Shown here: positions 33,431 to 41,455 of the stretch, piece after piece
Numbering within the stretch: position 1 is the stretch's first letter
Layout of the letters: the number at the start of each line of letters is the position of its first letter
Origin: Acidimicrobiia bacterium
GTDB taxonomy: Bacteria; Actinomycetota; Acidimicrobiia; IMCC26256; JAMXLJ01
Reading direction: 5' to 3'
Length of the DNA stretch: 64,000 bases
NCBI GenBank assembly: GCA_035651955.1
Contig: DASRES010000065.1
Span: forward strand, 1 to 64,000
The notes under the pieces: generated by a model
Databases searched by the model: none
Seen by the model: the letters and a program-made list of their open reading frames with translations, nothing else
What the model was told of the DNA's origin: nothing
Position numbers and translations under genes: made by a program

Positions 33431-34227
33431 GCGTCCACCTGCCAGCGTGCGTCCCGCCGCTCCGCGAACGCGCGGGGACCTTCCTCCTGGTCGGGGTGAC
33501 CCCACATGCCGACGAGCTCGCGCGACCCTGCGCGACAGGCGTCCGTCAGACCCGCCTCGAGCGCGCCCCACAGCGCGCGCTTCGTCGCCGCCATCGCGGC
33601 GGGCGAGTTGCGGGCGATCTTCTCCGCGAGCGCCTGCGCCTCGTCACGCAGGCGATCGGGCGGGTCGACGACCTGCGACAGGATCCCGAGCTCGTATGCA
33701 CGCTGCGCCGTCATCCGCTCGTGCCGGCCGACGAGCGCCATGCGCGTGATCGCCTCCATCGGCGACTTCCGTGCGAGCCCGATGGTCTCGTACGCGCTGA
33801 CCTGACCGATCGACACGTGGGGATCGAGGAACGTCGCGTCGGACGAGGCGATCACGATGTCGGCGTCGGCGACGAAGTGCAGCCCACCGCCCGCGCACAC
33901 GCCGTTCACGGCCGCGATCACGGGCTTCCACACGCGGTTGTGCCACGCGGTGAGCCGGAGGTCGGCATCACGTGTGCGGCGCGACTGCTCCCGGAGCGCG
34001 TCCTTGTCGCGCGCGAGCTGCGCGACGTCGAGACCGGTCTGGAACGCGCGCCCGTTCCCGGTGTTGACGATCACCCGGACCGCGGGGTCGTCGTCGAGCT
34101 CGCGCCATGCGCGCTCGAGCTCGCGGAACATCGTGGCGTCCATCGCGTTGCCCGCGTCGGGCCGGTCGAACACCAGCCAGCCGACGGCGCCGCGCCGCTC
34201 GACGACGAGCGTCTCGTACGCGCTCAC
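33427..34227 (-). CDS. Crotonase-fold enoyl-CoA hydratase-like enzyme with His/His active-site substitutions (copy 1)
   Basis: A 266-residue paralogue of the next gene, about half identical in the first two thirds and nearly identical at the C-terminus. His117 (CAGGGLHFVAD) and His137 (FLDPHVSIG) replace the two catalytic glutamates of classical crotonase. A GTG start at 34227 overlaps the acyl-CoA dehydrogenase stop by 4 bp. Two diverged copies kept side by side suggest either a heteromer or sequential reactions in one pathway. Confidence 0.85.
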   Translation of the reverse strand: MSAYETLVVERRGAVGWLVFDRPDAGNAMDATMFRELERAWRELDDDPAVRVIVNTGNGRAFQTGLDVAQLARDKDALREQSRRTRDADLRLTAWHNRVWKPVIAAVNGVCAGGGLHFVADADIVIASSDATFLDPHVSIGQVSAYETIGLARKSPMEAITRMALVGRHERMTAQRAYELGILSQVVDPPDRLRDEAQALAEKIARNSPAAMAATKRALWGALEAGLTDACRAGSRELVGMWGHPDQEEGPRAFAERRDARWQVDA

Positions 34228-35501
34228 GAGCGGGGCACCTCGCGCCAGGCCGCGCCCTGCCACGGGTCGGGCTCGCGCGGGAGCCCGAGCACGCGCTCCC
34301 CTACGACGTTCTTGTTGATCTCGGTCGTGCCGCCCTCGATCGTGTTCGCACGGCTGCGGAGCATGCCGGCGACCTCGTACGGCAGCGTCGTTGCGTAGTC
34401 GGACGCGTCGACGCCGGTCGCGACCTCGAACGCGGTGGCCGCCATGCCCAGCGCGGCGACGGCCTGCTCCTGCATCCGCTGGTTGAGCGAGCCCTGGTGG
34501 ACCTTTCCGATCGAGCTCTCGGGGCCCGGGGCGCGACCGGCCTTCACCTGCGCGCGCACACGCTGGTTCGTCCACGCGCGGATCCGCTCCTCGCTGAACA
34601 GGCGCATCAGGTGCTGGCGGGCGACCGGGTCGCTCGCGTGGCCGGTGCGCCGCGCGAGATCGAGCAGGCGGGTCACGCTCGAGCCGCCGATGCGGTCGAC
34701 GCCCCCGGAGCCGGCGCCCGACACCATCTGGCGCTCGCCCGAGAGCGTCGCGTTGGCGACGCGCCACCCGTCGCCGACGTCACCGACGCGCTGGGAGTCC
34801 GGGACGCGCGCACCGTCGAGGAACACCTCGTTGAACTCGCGCTCGCCACCGATGTGGCGCAACGGCCGGACCTCGACGCCGGGCTGGTGCAGGTCGAGCA
34901 GGAAGTAGGTGATGCCCCTCCGCTTCGGGACGTCGGGATCGGTGCGCGCGAGCAGCACGCCGAAGTCGGCGAGGTGCGCCCACGTCGTCCACACCTTCTG
35001 CCCGTGGACGACCCACTCGTCGCCGTCACGCGTCGCGACGGTCGCGAGCGACGCGAGGTCGCTGCCCGCGCCCGGCTCGCTGAACAGCTGGCACCACACC
35101 TCGTCGTTGCGCACGATCGGAGGCAGGAACCGCAGGCGTTGCTCCTCGGTGCCGTGCGCGAACAGAGCGGGCGCGGCGAGGTTGAGCCCGAGCGGGTTGA
35201 GCCGGCCGAGGTTGTACGGCGCGAGCTCGGCCTCGATCGCACGCGCGACAGCCGGTGTCAGGTCGAGCCCGCCGTACGCGACGGGCCAGGTCGGCACGAC
35301 GAGCCCCGAATCGGCGAACCGCGGGTACCAGGCCTCGTAGTCGGCGCGCGAGCGCACGTCCCGGATCGCGGCGGGCCCGCCGCGGCGGGCTGCTTCGCGC
35401 CACTCGACCGGCACGTGCTCCTCGACCCAGTCACGAGCGACGCGCGCGGCGTCGTCCGGCGGCGTCGTGCGGTCGATCGCGAGTCGCGTGCCGGCCGTCA
35501 T
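34224..35501 (-). CDS. Acyl-CoA dehydrogenase
   Basis: A 425-residue flavoenzyme with the FAD/substrate signature WCQLFSEPGAGSDLASLATV, WTTWAHLADFGVLLARTD, and the C-terminal helix NTIEGGTTEINKNVVGERVL. It introduces a 2,3-double bond into an acyl-CoA, passing electrons to ETF. The length (over 400 residues) and GGTTEI tail are typical of actinomycete FadE proteins acting on cyclic or branched acyl-CoAs. ATG at 35501 overlaps the ligase stop by 4 bp, making a translationally coupled chain ligase, dehydrogenase, crotonases. Confidence 0.92.
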   Translation of the reverse strand: MTAGTRLAIDRTTPPDDAARVARDWVEEHVPVEWREAARRGGPAAIRDVRSRADYEAWYPRFADSGLVVPTWPVAYGGLDLTPAVARAIEAELAPYNLGRLNPLGLNLAAPALFAHGTEEQRLRFLPPIVRNDEVWCQLFSEPGAGSDLASLATVATRDGDEWVVHGQKVWTTWAHLADFGVLLARTDPDVPKRRGITYFLLDLHQPGVEVRPLRHIGGEREFNEVFLDGARVPDSQRVGDVGDGWRVANATLSGERQMVSGAGSGGVDRIGGSSVTRLLDLARRTGHASDPVARQHLMRLFSEERIRAWTNQRVRAQVKAGRAPGPESSIGKVHQGSLNQRMQEQAVAALGMAATAFEVATGVDASDYATTLPYEVAGMLRSRANTIEGGTTEINKNVVGERVLGLPREPDPWQGAAWREVPRS

Positions 35502-36907
35502 GCGCGGCTTCCCGCGAGGCGCGCGGCCAGGTCACGGCGGAGCACCTTGCCGACGTCGCTGCGCGGGAGCGCGGCGACGTGGTGGTACGCGACCGGGACC
35601 TTGTACGCGACGAGATGCTCACGGCAGACGCGCTCGAGCGTCGCGTCGTCGGCGTCGCCGACGACGAACGCGACGGGCACCTCGCCGAGACGCGCATCGG
35701 GCGCGCCGACGACCGCGACGTCGTCGACCCCGGGCGCGAGGCGCAACACCTCCTCGACATGGTCGGGGAACACCTTGTTGCCGCCGCGGTTGATGACGTC
35801 GCCGACGCGTCCCTCGATCCACACGAACCCGTCGTCGTCGACGCGCGCGAGGTCGCCGGTGCGGAGGAACCCGTCGCCGTCCACGCGTTCCGACAGTGAC
35901 GACCCGTCGGCGTACCCCGCGGCCATCCGGGGCGGGCGCACGAGGAGCTCGCCCACTTCGTCGGTGCCCAGCGCCGTGCCGGCGTCGTCGACGATGCGCA
36001 CGTCGACACCCGGGTGGGCGCGCCCGACCGCCCCGAGCTTCTCGGGATGCTCCTTGGCGTCGGCCGCCGTCCAGCCGATGACCTCGCCGATCTCCGCCTG
36101 CCCGTACCCGTTCAGCACGGTGACGCCGAACTTGTCGACGAACCGGCGCGCCTGCAGCGGCGACAGCGGCGCGGTGATGCTGCGGACGTAGCGAAGGGGC
36201 GCGAGGTCGGTCACCGCGGCGTCGTCGCTCAGCATCGCCATCGCGGCGGGTGGCAGCACCGTGGAGCGGATCCCGAAGCGCCGCACGAGCTCCGCGAACG
36301 TGCGCGTGTCGAAGCGGCCCATGACCACGATCGCGGCGCCGGCGCGCAGACCGAACAGCACGTTGTAGATGCCGGCGTTGAGTGTCAGCGCGACCGGGAT
36401 GAGGTTCGGCGTCGGCGGTGTGCCGGACCGTGAGGATCCACGCAGGTTGCCCAGCACGCGGTCGAGGAGCTCGAAGTACGCGGTGTGCGTGTGCAGGATC
36501 GCCTTCGGGCGCCCGGTGGTCCCCGACGTCCACAGAACGAACGCGGCGTCGGACTCGTGGGTCACCGCACCCTCGCGTCGCGCGATCGTGCCGGCGTCCG
36601 TCACGACCGCCGCCGGTCGCACCGCGCGCACGATCTCGTCCCGCTCGCGCTCCGGCACGCGCGGGTTCACCGGGACGAAGACTGCGCCCGCGAGCCAGAC
36701 ACCGAACATCGTGAGGACGGTCTCGATCCCGTCCTCGAGGCAGACCGCGACCGGCTTGTGCGGCGCGACGCCCGCGTCGCGCAGCGCCAGCGCGATCTGC
36801 TGCGCCCGGGCGCGCGCGTCACCCGCCGTGACGGACCGGTGCAGGTCGTGCAGCAGGTCGTCGCCGGCGGCGAAGGGGTGCTGCAGGAGCAGATCTGCCA
36901 GATTCAT
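35498..36907 (-). CDS. AMP-forming acyl-CoA synthetase, first gene of the minus-strand catabolic operon
   Basis: A 469-residue ANL-family ligase: P-loop LWTSGTTGRPKAILHTH, LNGYGQAEIGEVIGW, FLRTGDLARVDDDG and the C-terminal catalytic Lys in DVGKVLRRDL. It activates a carboxylic acid with ATP and CoA. It is shorter than typical FadD proteins (about 540), closer to benzoate/cyclohexanoate-type ligases. ATG at 36907. Its promoter region is shared divergently with the MaoC-like gene and contains the TTGTATACAA palindrome. Confidence 0.9.
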   Translation of the reverse strand: MNLADLLLQHPFAAGDDLLHDLHRSVTAGDARARAQQIALALRDAGVAPHKPVAVCLEDGIETVLTMFGVWLAGAVFVPVNPRVPERERDEIVRAVRPAAVVTDAGTIARREGAVTHESDAAFVLWTSGTTGRPKAILHTHTAYFELLDRVLGNLRGSSRSGTPPTPNLIPVALTLNAGIYNVLFGLRAGAAIVVMGRFDTRTFAELVRRFGIRSTVLPPAAMAMLSDDAAVTDLAPLRYVRSITAPLSPLQARRFVDKFGVTVLNGYGQAEIGEVIGWTAADAKEHPEKLGAVGRAHPGVDVRIVDDAGTALGTDEVGELLVRPPRMAAGYADGSSLSERVDGDGFLRTGDLARVDDDGFVWIEGRVGDVINRGGNKVFPDHVEEVLRLAPGVDDVAVVGAPDARLGEVPVAFVVGDADDATLERVCREHLVAYKVPVAYHHVAALPRSDVGKVLRRDLAARLAGSRA

Positions 36908-36948
36908 GACCGCGGCGACACCCGGTCGCTCGAACGCATAGCCGTATT

Positions 36949-36958
36949 TTGTATACAA
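36949..36958. promoter_or_regulatory. Palindromic operator TTGTATACAA in the divergent catabolic promoter
   Basis: A perfect 10-bp palindrome in the 94-bp gap between the divergent acyl-CoA ligase and MaoC-like genes. It is an AT-rich island in very GC-rich DNA and may contain -10 elements. The half-site GTAT(A)C fits the TNGT-N-ACNA core of FadR-subgroup GntR regulators; a gntR gene lies 3.8 kb downstream. Confidence 0.55.
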
Positions 36959-37001
36959 CATCGCCGGGCTCGACGCCTCGCGACCCGACCGGAGGACCCC
37001 C

Positions 37002-38270
37002 GTGACCGACGCTGCCTCGATCACCGACGCCGGCGTCGCCCGTCTCCGCGCACGCATCGGCGTCGGGCAACCGCACCCGCAGCCGCCGCACTACCGGCAG
37101 CCCAACGAGGACGCGTTCCGTCACGTCGCCGAGGCGTACGGGGACGACAACCCACTGTGGTGCGACCCCGAGTACGCGACGACCACCCGTTGGGGCGGGC
37201 CGCTCGCCCCGCCCCACCTCGTCGGCGGGGACACGCTGATCGGCGAGGACGAGGTCGGCCGGCTCGACGACGAGACGCGCGCGCTGCTGAAGGGCGATCC
37301 CATCCGCGGCGCGCACGCGTACTACGCGGGGAGCTTCCGCGAGTGGTGGGCACCGCTGCGACCGGGCATGCGCGTGACGCGGCGCAACGCGCTCGTCGGC
37401 GTGCACGACAAGCGCAGCGAGTTCGCGCAACGCGCCGTGCACGAGTGGACGGCGGAGGTGTTCGCGGCGGCCGGCGGGCCCGTCCTCGCCGCGCAGTACC
37501 GCTTGATGATCCGCACGGAACGCGACAAGGCCGAGGAGCGCGGGAAGTACGACGACGTCGAGATCCGGCCCTACACGGACGACGAGCTCGCCGCCATCGA
37601 CGACGTCTACGCGACCGAGCGCGACCGCCGGCGCGGGCCGCTCCCCCGCTACTGGGAGGACGTGGGCGAGGGCGAGGAGGTCGGGCCGCTGGTGAAGGGA
37701 CCGCTGCGCGTCACCGACATGGTGTGCTGGCACGTGGGCGTCGGCATGGGCCTCTACGGCGTGAAGGCGCTCCGGCTCGGCTACGAGCAGCGCCGGCGCG
37801 TCCCGCGCTTCTTCCAGCCCGACGACCTCAACGTCCCCGACGTGCAGCAGCGCGTCCACTGGGACGCGGAGTGGGCCCGGCGCGCGGGCAACCCCGCGAT
37901 CTACGACTACGGCCGGATGCGCGAGACGTGGCTCATCCACCTGTGCACCGACTGGATGGGCGACGACGCGTGGCTCTGGAAGCTCGACTGCCAGTTCCGC
38001 CGGTTCAACTACGTCGGCGACACCCACTGGATGCGCGGGCGGGTCACCCGGCGCTACGAGAGCGAGGCCGGGCCGGCCGTGGACCTCGACGTGTGGGGCG
38101 AGAATCAGCGGGGCGAGACGACGACGCCCGGCCACGCGACGATCCTGCTGCCGAGCCGCGAGCACGGTGCGGTCCGGCTCCCCGACCCGCCGGGCGGCGC
38201 GACCACGTGCCAGGAGGCGCTCGACGCGCTCGTGCAACGCTTCGCCCTGATGGAGAGGCAAGGCGCGTGA
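37002..38270 (+). CDS. MaoC-like double hot-dog protein (acyl dehydratase/thioesterase homologue)
   Basis: A 422-residue protein made of two MaoC-like hot-dog domains (~25-175 and ~205-410). The N-terminal domain has AYGDDNPLWCDPEYATTTRW, the place of the hydratase-2 motif GDxNPxH, but Trp replaces the catalytic His. The second domain has VTDMVCWHVGVGMG and LDVWGENQRGETTTPGHATI. It may hydrate an enoyl-CoA through the other domain or serve a different reaction. GTG at 37002 with GGAGG upstream. The downstream crotonase overlaps by 4 bp. Confidence 0.78.
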   Translation: MTDAASITDAGVARLRARIGVGQPHPQPPHYRQPNEDAFRHVAEAYGDDNPLWCDPEYATTTRWGGPLAPPHLVGGDTLIGEDEVGRLDDETRALLKGDPIRGAHAYYAGSFREWWAPLRPGMRVTRRNALVGVHDKRSEFAQRAVHEWTAEVFAAAGGPVLAAQYRLMIRTERDKAEERGKYDDVEIRPYTDDELAAIDDVYATERDRRRGPLPRYWEDVGEGEEVGPLVKGPLRVTDMVCWHVGVGMGLYGVKALRLGYEQRRRVPRFFQPDDLNVPDVQQRVHWDAEWARRAGNPAIYDYGRMRETWLIHLCTDWMGDDAWLWKLDCQFRRFNYVGDTHWMRGRVTRRYESEAGPAVDLDVWGENQRGETTTPGHATILLPSREHGAVRLPDPPGGATTCQEALDALVQRFALMERQGA

Positions 38271-39076
38271 AGGACTATCCCGCACCGGTCGACGGGCTGA
38301 TCGTCGAGCACGACGGGCTCGTGCTGAGGTTGCGGCTCGACCGGCCCGCGCGCCGCAACGCGCTCACCGACGACATCGTGCTGGCACTGGTCGACACGAT
38401 CGAGGCCGCCGGGAGTGACGAGTCGGTGCGCGTGATCTCGCTCGACGCCAACGGCGACCACTTCTGCTCGGGCTTCGACCTCTCGCTCCGCGGTGGCGGT
38501 GACGCGAAGCCGCGGACGGGCGCGACGCAGCGTCAGATGCGCTGGCACGTCAACCGCCTGATCCCGACGATGCTCGAGACGCAGACGCCCATCGTCTGCG
38601 CAGCACGCGGATGGGTCGTGGGGCTCGGCCTGCACATCGCGCTCGCGTCGGACTTCACGGTCGTCGCGGACGACGCGCGGCTGTGGGCGCCGTTCACGAC
38701 GCTCGGCTTCACACCCGACTCGGGCGGCTCGTGGCTCGTCCCCCGGCTCGTCGGTGTCGCGCGCGCCAAGGAGCTGCTGATGCTCGGCCGCAGGATCGAG
38801 GGCACGCGCGCCGCCGAGTGGGGCATGGTGCACCGCGCGGTGCCGGCCGCCGAGGTCGACGGGGTCGCGAACGAGCTCGTCGCGGAGCTCGCGTCGGCGG
38901 CGACCGTCGCGGTCGGGCTCACCAAGCTGCTCGTGCAGCGGTCGCTCACGGTCGACCTCGAGCGGCACCTCGCCGACGAGGCGCTCGCGATGGAGCTGTC
39001 GAGCCGGTCCGAGGACTTCCACGAGAATGCACGCGCGAAGCGCGAGAAGCGCGCGCCCGAGTTCCGGGGACGGTGA
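38267..39076 (+). CDS. Crotonase-fold enoyl-CoA hydratase/isomerase, PaaG-like active site
   Basis: A 269-residue crotonase with oxyanion motifs DHFCSGFDLS and RGWVVGLGLHIALASD. The two crotonase Glu positions are His123 and Phe143, but Asp151 in FTPDSGGSWLVPRLVG matches the catalytic Asp of PaaG-type ring isomerases. An isomerase on a cyclic or unsaturated acyl-CoA is therefore more likely than a hydratase. GTG at 38267 overlaps the MaoC-like stop (GTGA), so translation is coupled. Confidence 0.85.
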   Translation: MKDYPAPVDGLIVEHDGLVLRLRLDRPARRNALTDDIVLALVDTIEAAGSDESVRVISLDANGDHFCSGFDLSLRGGGDAKPRTGATQRQMRWHVNRLIPTMLETQTPIVCAARGWVVGLGLHIALASDFTVVADDARLWAPFTTLGFTPDSGGSWLVPRLVGVARAKELLMLGRRIEGTRAAEWGMVHRAVPAAEVDGVANELVAELASAATVAVGLTKLLVQRSLTVDLERHLADEALAMELSSRSEDFHENARAKREKRAPEFRGR

Positions 39077-39077
39077 C

Positions 39078-40694
39078 GTGACCAACGAGCAATTCGTCGA
39101 GACGCCGCTGAGCGACACGCCGACGACGATCCCGGCCGCGCTGCAGCGCGCGGTCGAGCGGTTCGGCGCGCAGGAAGGCCTCGTCGACGGCGAGACGCGC
39201 CTGACGTTCGCGCAGCTCGCCGAGGACGTCGACCGCGCGGCCTGCGCGCTCGTCGCGTCGGGCGTGCAGCCGGGCGACCGCGTCGCGATCTGGGCCCCGA
39301 ACATCGGCGAATGGCCCGTTGTCGCGCTCGCGATCCATCGCGTCGGCGGGGTCGTCGTCCCGATCAACACGCGCTTCAAGGGCTCCGAAGCCGCGTACAT
39401 CCTGCGCACCGCGGGCGCGCGCAGGCTCTTCACGGTCACGGACTTCCTCGACACCGACTACGTCGCGTTGCTGCGCGCGGCGAGCGACGTCCCGGCGCTC
39501 GACGACGTCGTCGTCCTGCGCGGCACCGTTCCCGACGGCGCGGAGGGGTGGAAGGCGTTCCTCGACCGCGGCGCCGGCGTCGACGCGTCGGAGGTGCAGG
39601 CGCGCGCCGACGCGATCGGGCCCGACGACCTGTGCGACATCCTGTTCACGTCGGGGACGACGGGCGCGCCGAAGGGCGCGATGCTCGCCCACGGCGCGAC
39701 CTGCCGGGCGTACACGGCGTGGAGCGACGTCGTCGGCCTGCGCGAGGGCGACCGCTACCTGATCATCAACCCGTTCTTCCACTCGTTCGGGCTGAAGGCC
39801 GGGATCCTCGCCTGCGTCCTGAAGGGCGCGACGATCATCCCGCACGCGGTGTTCGACGTGCCGTCGGTGATGAAGCGCGTCGCCGAGGAGCGCGTGTCGA
39901 TGCTGCCCGGACCGCCCGCGATCTACCAGACGATGCTCGATCACCCCAACGTGCGTGACCACGACATGTCGTCGCTCCGTCTCTCGGTGACCGGCGCCGC
40001 GACGGTCCCCGTCGAGATGATCCGCCGCATGCGCAGCGAGCTCGCGTTCGAGACGATCGTGACGGGCTACGGGCTCACCGAGACGACGGGCATCGCCACG
40101 ATGTGCCGCCACGACGACGACCCCGAGACGATCGCAACGACCGCCGGCCGTCCCATTCCGGGCATGGAGCTGCGCATCGTCGACGAGCAGCGCAACGACG
40201 TGCCGCAGGGCGAGCAGGGCGAGATCGTGCTGCGGGGCTACAACGTCATGAAGGGCTACTTCGGCGACCCGGCCGCGACCGCGGTCACGATCGACGACGA
40301 CGGCTGGCTGCACACCGGCGATGTCGGGCTGCTGACGCCCGAGGGCAACGTTCGCATCACCGACCGCACGAAGGACATGTTCATCGTGGGCGGGTTCAAC
40401 GCCTACCCGGCCGAGATCGAGAACATCATCCTGACCAACCCCGACGTCGGCCAGGTCGCGGTCGTCGGCGTACCCGACCACCGGCTGGGCGAGGTCGGCA
40501 TGGCATTCGTCGTGCCGCGCGCGGGCGCGACCGTCGACCCGGACGCCCTGATCGCGTGGTGCCGCGAGAACATGGCGAATTACAAGGTCCCGCGGCACGT
40601 CGAGATCGTCGACGCGTTCCCGCTCAACGCGAGCGGCAAGGTCCTCAAGTACGAGCTGCGCGACCGCGGCCGCGAGATCGTCGGCGAGTCGTAG
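39078..40694 (+). CDS. FadD-type acyl-CoA ligase
   Basis: A 538-residue ANL ligase with ILFTSGTTGAPKGAMLAHGA, TGYGLTETTGIAT, WLHTGDVGLLTPEGNVRITD and final LNASGKVLKYELR with the catalytic Lys. The closest family feel is FadD3/FadD17-like ligases of steroid side-chain and ring-remnant catabolism, which activate short cyclic acids; this is inference. GTG at 39078 starts 1 bp after the crotonase stop. The transcript ends at the perfect hairpin 1 bp after the stop. Confidence 0.9.
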   Translation: MTNEQFVETPLSDTPTTIPAALQRAVERFGAQEGLVDGETRLTFAQLAEDVDRAACALVASGVQPGDRVAIWAPNIGEWPVVALAIHRVGGVVVPINTRFKGSEAAYILRTAGARRLFTVTDFLDTDYVALLRAASDVPALDDVVVLRGTVPDGAEGWKAFLDRGAGVDASEVQARADAIGPDDLCDILFTSGTTGAPKGAMLAHGATCRAYTAWSDVVGLREGDRYLIINPFFHSFGLKAGILACVLKGATIIPHAVFDVPSVMKRVAEERVSMLPGPPAIYQTMLDHPNVRDHDMSSLRLSVTGAATVPVEMIRRMRSELAFETIVTGYGLTETTGIATMCRHDDDPETIATTAGRPIPGMELRIVDEQRNDVPQGEQGEIVLRGYNVMKGYFGDPAATAVTIDDDGWLHTGDVGLLTPEGNVRITDRTKDMFIVGGFNAYPAEIENIILTNPDVGQVAVVGVPDHRLGEVGMAFVVPRAGATVDPDALIAWCRENMANYKVPRHVEIVDAFPLNASGKVLKYELRDRGREIVGES

Positions 40695-40739
40695 AGATGC
40701 GGCACTGACTCCCGGATTCCGGGAGTCAGTGCCGCATCT
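40695..40739. terminator. Perfect 22-bp-arm hairpin terminator
   Basis: The arm at 40695-40716 (AGATGCGGCACTG...CCCGGA) is exactly repeated in inverse at 40718-40739, with a single T at the centre. It starts immediately after the ligase stop codon and is followed by one T and CACGC, so there is no T-run. It separates the catabolic unit from gntR. Confidence 0.85.
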
Positions 40740-40755
40740 TCACGCTCGGCGGTTC

Positions 40756-40768
40756 GCATAACGTATGC
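40756..40768. promoter_or_regulatory. Palindrome GCATA-ACG-TATGC in front of gntR
   Basis: Five-bp arms with a 3-nt centre end 3 bp before the gntR GTG. With TATGCA at about -8 and no ribosome site, the gntR mRNA may be leaderless, and the palindrome would cover the promoter, as expected for autoregulation. It is similar in character to TTGTATACAA at 36949. Confidence 0.5.
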
Positions 40769-40771
40769 AAT

Positions 40772-41455
40772 GTGAGTACCGCGCGGCCTGAGCTCGTCCG
40801 GCGCAGCAGTGGCGAGCACGCGGCCGTCCACATCCGCCGGCTCATCTTCGACGGCGAGCTGCGCCCGGGAACGCGTGTCCCCCAGGAGCAGATCGCGCAG
40901 GCGCTCGGGATCAGCCGCATCCCGATCCGCGAGGCGCTCATCGCGCTGGAGCGTGAGGGGTGGGTGACGATCGAGCTGCACCGCGGCGCCTTCGTCAACG
41001 CGCTCGACGAGCGCGCGGTCCGCGACACCTACGACCTCTTCGGGCTCGTGTACGGCTTCGCGGTGCGCCGTGCGGTGGAACGCACGGACGGTGACCTCGC
41101 CGCGCGGCTGCGCGAGCTCGCCGACGCGGTCGCCGCGTCGGACGATCCCGACGAGGTCGGCAAGAACGTGCTCGCGTTCCACGCCGCGGTCGTGGACGCC
41201 GCCGCGTCGCCGCGCGTGCGGGTCGTGCTGCGGTCGATGTCCGGCCTGATCCCGGGCAGCTTCTTCGCGCTTGTGCCGGGCGCGATCGAGAGCGAGCGCA
41301 AGGGCCTGACGACGATCGCGCGCGCCGTCGCTCGTCACGACGCCGAGAAGGCCGCCGCCGGGTACGAGCGGATGATGCGCAAGCAGGGCGAGCTCGTCGT
41401 GAAGCTGTTCGAGCAGCGCGGCCTGTTCGACGAGCCGGGAGGTGCGGGAGCGTGA
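40772..41455 (+). CDS. GntR-family transcriptional regulator (FCD/FadR subgroup)
   Basis: A 227-residue protein. The N-terminal winged helix (HAAVHIRRLIFDGELRPGTR, EQIAQALGISRIPIREALIA, GWVTIELHRGAFVNALD) is classical GntR. The helical C-terminal domain (residues ~85-215, with LAFHAAVVDAAASPRVRVVL) is FCD-like, a class that binds carboxylates or acyl-CoAs through metal-coordinating His/Asp. It probably represses the flanking acyl-CoA catabolic units through the palindromes noted nearby. The stop overlaps the amidohydrolase start (GTGA). Confidence 0.9.
   Translation: MSTARPELVRRSSGEHAAVHIRRLIFDGELRPGTRVPQEQIAQALGISRIPIREALIALEREGWVTIELHRGAFVNALDERAVRDTYDLFGLVYGFAVRRAVERTDGDLAARLRELADAVAASDDPDEVGKNVLAFHAAVVDAAASPRVRVVLRSMSGLIPGSFFALVPGAIESERKGLTTIARAVARHDAEKAAAGYERMMRKQGELVVKLFEQRGLFDEPGGAGA

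Noticed and set aside
36485-39076. An 863-codon plus-strand frame ending in the PaaG-like crotonase, suggesting a fusion
   Set aside because: The first ~590 codons are the shifted frame of the ligase and MaoC-like genes. The crotonase begins at the GTG at 38267.
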